In this document: positions 62,677 through 64,000 of the stretch, piece after piece
Numbering within the stretch: the stretch's first letter is position 1
Layout: every line of letters starts with the position of its first letter
From: Methanomassiliicoccales archaeon
GTDB taxonomy: Archaea > Thermoplasmatota > Thermoplasmata > RBG-16-68-12 > SOIM01
DNA length: 64,000 nt
Reading direction: 5' to 3'
Assembly (NCBI GenBank): GCA_004377185.1
Contig: SOIM01000003.1
Coordinates: forward strand, 59,737-123,736
Program-made: the position numbers and the translations under genes
Notes under the pieces: model-generated
The model's input: the letters and a program-made list of their open reading frames with translations, nothing else
Database searches by the model: none
Told to the model about the DNA's origin: nothing

Positions 62677-63387
62677 TCACGTTGAAGATGAGATTTTCTT
62701 TCCAAACCATTCTTCTGTAAGGTCTTCCACCAAATGGCTGACGAGTTGTGCTTCTTCTCGCACGGTTTTTGCGCCCTTGAAATGAGCGTGCGGTTTTCTC
62801 CAACTCACAACCCCCTTGATTCTGTCTCTCATCTTTGATGGAATCATCTCGTTGATCTCTTTTATGTTCACAAGTTCCCCAAAAGTCCTTCGCTCATAAC
62901 TCTCGTCCCATATCCCTTGATTCTTGGCTTCAATCCTAATTAGCCCTTCAAGATTCCAAGTTGACAATGTGATACACGCGTGAACCAATCCTGCACTCAA
63001 CGAAGTCTGTAATTCCTTGATTCCTTCAAGAATTGATTTTCCCATTTCTTGTCCTGCTAGATTTTCAATTGCTTCCTTTGAAATCTGGATAGTACTGAAT
63101 TCAGGAGACAGAATGATGGTATGAGTTGTTGGCTTTCTTATTCGTTCAGAGATAAGGCCAGTCCATTTAACTCCATCTTCATCGACATATCTAGCTTCAA
63201 AATCGTAGAAGTCCCCAAGTGCCCCAGTATCGATACTATCCCAGGTGTACGAACCATCTTCTCCAATGATGCCTTTCCAGTATGCGACATTCTTGTTCCA
63301 GGCATTACGGTTTGTCCCGGTGATGCTGGCCCCAACTGCTGGTTTCTTGCCTGGAAGATAAGCATAGATGGTTACTCTTGCACCCAC
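62677..63387 (-). CDS. Protein with Ig/carbohydrate-like N-terminus and HEPN-like C-terminus
   Basis: A 236-residue protein starting at a GTG with GGAGGTGA 5 bases before it. Residues about 1-85 read as a beta-sandwich (VTIYAYLPGKKPAVGASI, YDFEARYVDEDGVKWTG). Residues about 115-230 are helical, with LSAGLVHACITLSTWNLEGLIR and VVSWRKPHAHFKGAKTVREEA; R-K-P-H-A-H is HEPN-like. The combination is unusual. Its neighbours on the same strand also look HEPN-like. Function unknown. Confidence 0.5.
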   Translation of the reverse strand: MGARVTIYAYLPGKKPAVGASITGTNRNAWNKNVAYWKGIIGEDGSYTWDSIDTGALGDFYDFEARYVDEDGVKWTGLISERIRKPTTHTIILSPEFSTIQISKEAIENLAGQEMGKSILEGIKELQTSLSAGLVHACITLSTWNLEGLIRIEAKNQGIWDESYERRTFGELVNIKEINEMIPSKMRDRIKGVVSWRKPHAHFKGAKTVREEAQLVSHLVEDLTEEWFGKKISSST

Positions 63388-63577
63388 TCCAATCACCTCC
63401 TCTAGGTTGCATGTTCAGATAGGCTTCTGCCTACATAATGTTTCCTATGTCTCTGAGTTGGGCTTGTGGAATCTCACAGCATCACCAATAAATGCCTACA
63501 GTAAGTACGAGGGCTGTCCAATGCTTGTATCGGCTCCTCCCCACATGACTTCTTCTTGACCATGTCTGCAGATAGAG

Positions 63578-63612
63578 GAAATGTCGCCTTTCAATATGAA
63601 CTTCGACATTTC
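63578..63612 (+). repeat. Hairpin repeat H3
   Basis: GAAATGTCG and CGACATTTC, 9-base perfect arms, 17-base loop. The right half TGAACTTCGACATTTCTTCT matches that of H2 except for two bases. Confidence 0.7.
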
Positions 63613-63644
63613 TTCTCAATTTCAAGTGTCAAAACGAAGGAAGT

Positions 63645-63655
63645 ACGCTTATATA
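63645..63655 (+). promoter_or_regulatory. TATA box near the right edge
   Basis: CGCTTATATAG resembles the 16S promoter (GGCTTATATAG at 33787-33797) and would start transcription near 63680 toward the gene at the edge. Confidence 0.5.
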
Positions 63656-63750
63656 GGGGCACATCTATTTTGTCCCAGTTATCTAAGCATCCCTCCACAA
63701 CGAGGCCGTTCGGCTTGTTTTTCCATCTGGACGGCCACTCTTTTTTTCTC

Positions 63751-63903
63751 ATGTTCGAGGGACGGAACCCCTTCTCATCAGTTCCTGAGAGAGAGGTAAC
63801 AAGACCGTTATCAATTCTGATAATAGCACTGGAAACATCATTTGCTATTCCTGAGGACAACTCCGAGAGCCTTAAGCTATTCTCTTCTCTAATTGGCAAA
63901 TGA
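63751..63903 (+). CDS. Possible 50-residue protein before the edge gene
   Basis: The frame starts MFEGRNPFSSVPEREVTRPL and ends at a TGA that overlaps the next start (ATGA). It lies after the TATA box. Coupled translation supports it, but the sequence is short and unrecognised; a longer minus-strand frame overlaps it. Confidence 0.3.
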   Translation: MFEGRNPFSSVPEREVTRPLSILIIALETSFAIPEDNSESLKLFSSLIGK

Positions 63904-64000
63904 TGAAAAGGAAAGAGATTGTAGTCGGGAAGAAGGTCACGAAACCCCCCTGGCTGACTCAAAAGAGCGTAGTGTTGAAGAAGTATATTCGGGAGATATA
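63900..64000 (+). CDS. Gene truncated by the window edge
   Basis: The start MMKRKEIVVGKKVTKPPWL runs to the last base and continues KSVVLKKYIREI. The basic N-terminus could bind nucleic acid. Too short to classify. Confidence 0.4.
   Translation, partial: MMKRKEIVVGKKVTKPPWLTQKSVVLKKYIREI

Noticed and set aside
63591..63962. 123-codon minus-strand frame near the right edge
   Set aside because: Overlaps the hairpin repeat and the plus-strand TATA box and edge gene; no motif.

Overview
The window comes from an archaeal chromosome. It carries one archaeal 16S rRNA gene (33984-35453), two CCA-less tRNA genes with archaeal TATA boxes about 33 bp upstream, RNA polymerase subunit L, TruD, a PAC2 protein, a DUF2180 protein and the archaeal HMG-CoA synthase/thiolase/DUF35 cassette. 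The 16S gene has no 23S or 5S gene beside it, as in Thermoplasmatota, and its 5' region looks Thermoplasmata-like to me. I therefore suggest an uncultivated Thermoplasmatota lineage with moderate confidence; no database was searched.

Left part (1-19.9 kb): a Wood-Ljungdahl/C1 region. On the minus strand lie a truncated methyl-THF:corrinoid methyltransferase (AcsE) and, facing the plus-strand genes, a CODH/ACS operon: ferredoxin, CooS, bacterial-type full-length AcsB, AcsD and AcsC. On the plus strand are FolC, an isochorismatase-fold hydrolase, a TrxR-like flavoprotein without CxxC, an RlmN-like radical SAM protein, a formyltransferase, the corrinoid reactivator RACo, a MetE/UROD-fold methyltransferase, a CooC-like ATPase and a DUF166 protein. 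FolC, AcsE and the formyltransferase together suggest tetrahydrofolate as the C1 carrier and a bacterial flavour of acetyl-CoA synthesis or oxidation.

19.9-26.5 kb: a minus-strand propionyl-CoA/methylmalonyl-CoA module (biotin carrier, biotin carboxylase, carboxyltransferase, biotin ligase, epimerase, large mutase subunit). The small B12-binding mutase subunit is not in the window.

26.5-47.8 kb: mostly housekeeping genes, tRNA-Ser(GCT), 16S rRNA, tRNA-Pro(CGG), a mevalonate-entry operon with its own HTH regulator, rpoL and truD. There are also two very large secreted surface proteins, one with CARDB-like repeats and one with a glycine-rich beta-helix plus six Ig-like repeats, and a protein with a run of six tryptophans.

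48-64 kb: an accessory region. Its core is a tightly packed plus-strand operon (51344-57128) encoding Ku, a zinc ribbon, a LigD-type ATP-dependent DNA ligase, seven to eight small unknown proteins, a zinc-finger protein and a divergent MCM-like AAA+ helicase. A decayed UvrD/PcrA-type helicase gene follows it. No integrase or transposase was recognised. Around it are proteins with HEPN-like motifs, an AbrB-like mini-protein, RNase HI, a small winged-helix regulator, a possible structured RNA (60710-61080) and a family of dispersed inverted repeats with ATGTC..GACAT arms. The most unusual item is the pairing of end-joining genes (Ku plus ligase) with an MCM-like replicative ATPase in one mobile-element-like operon.
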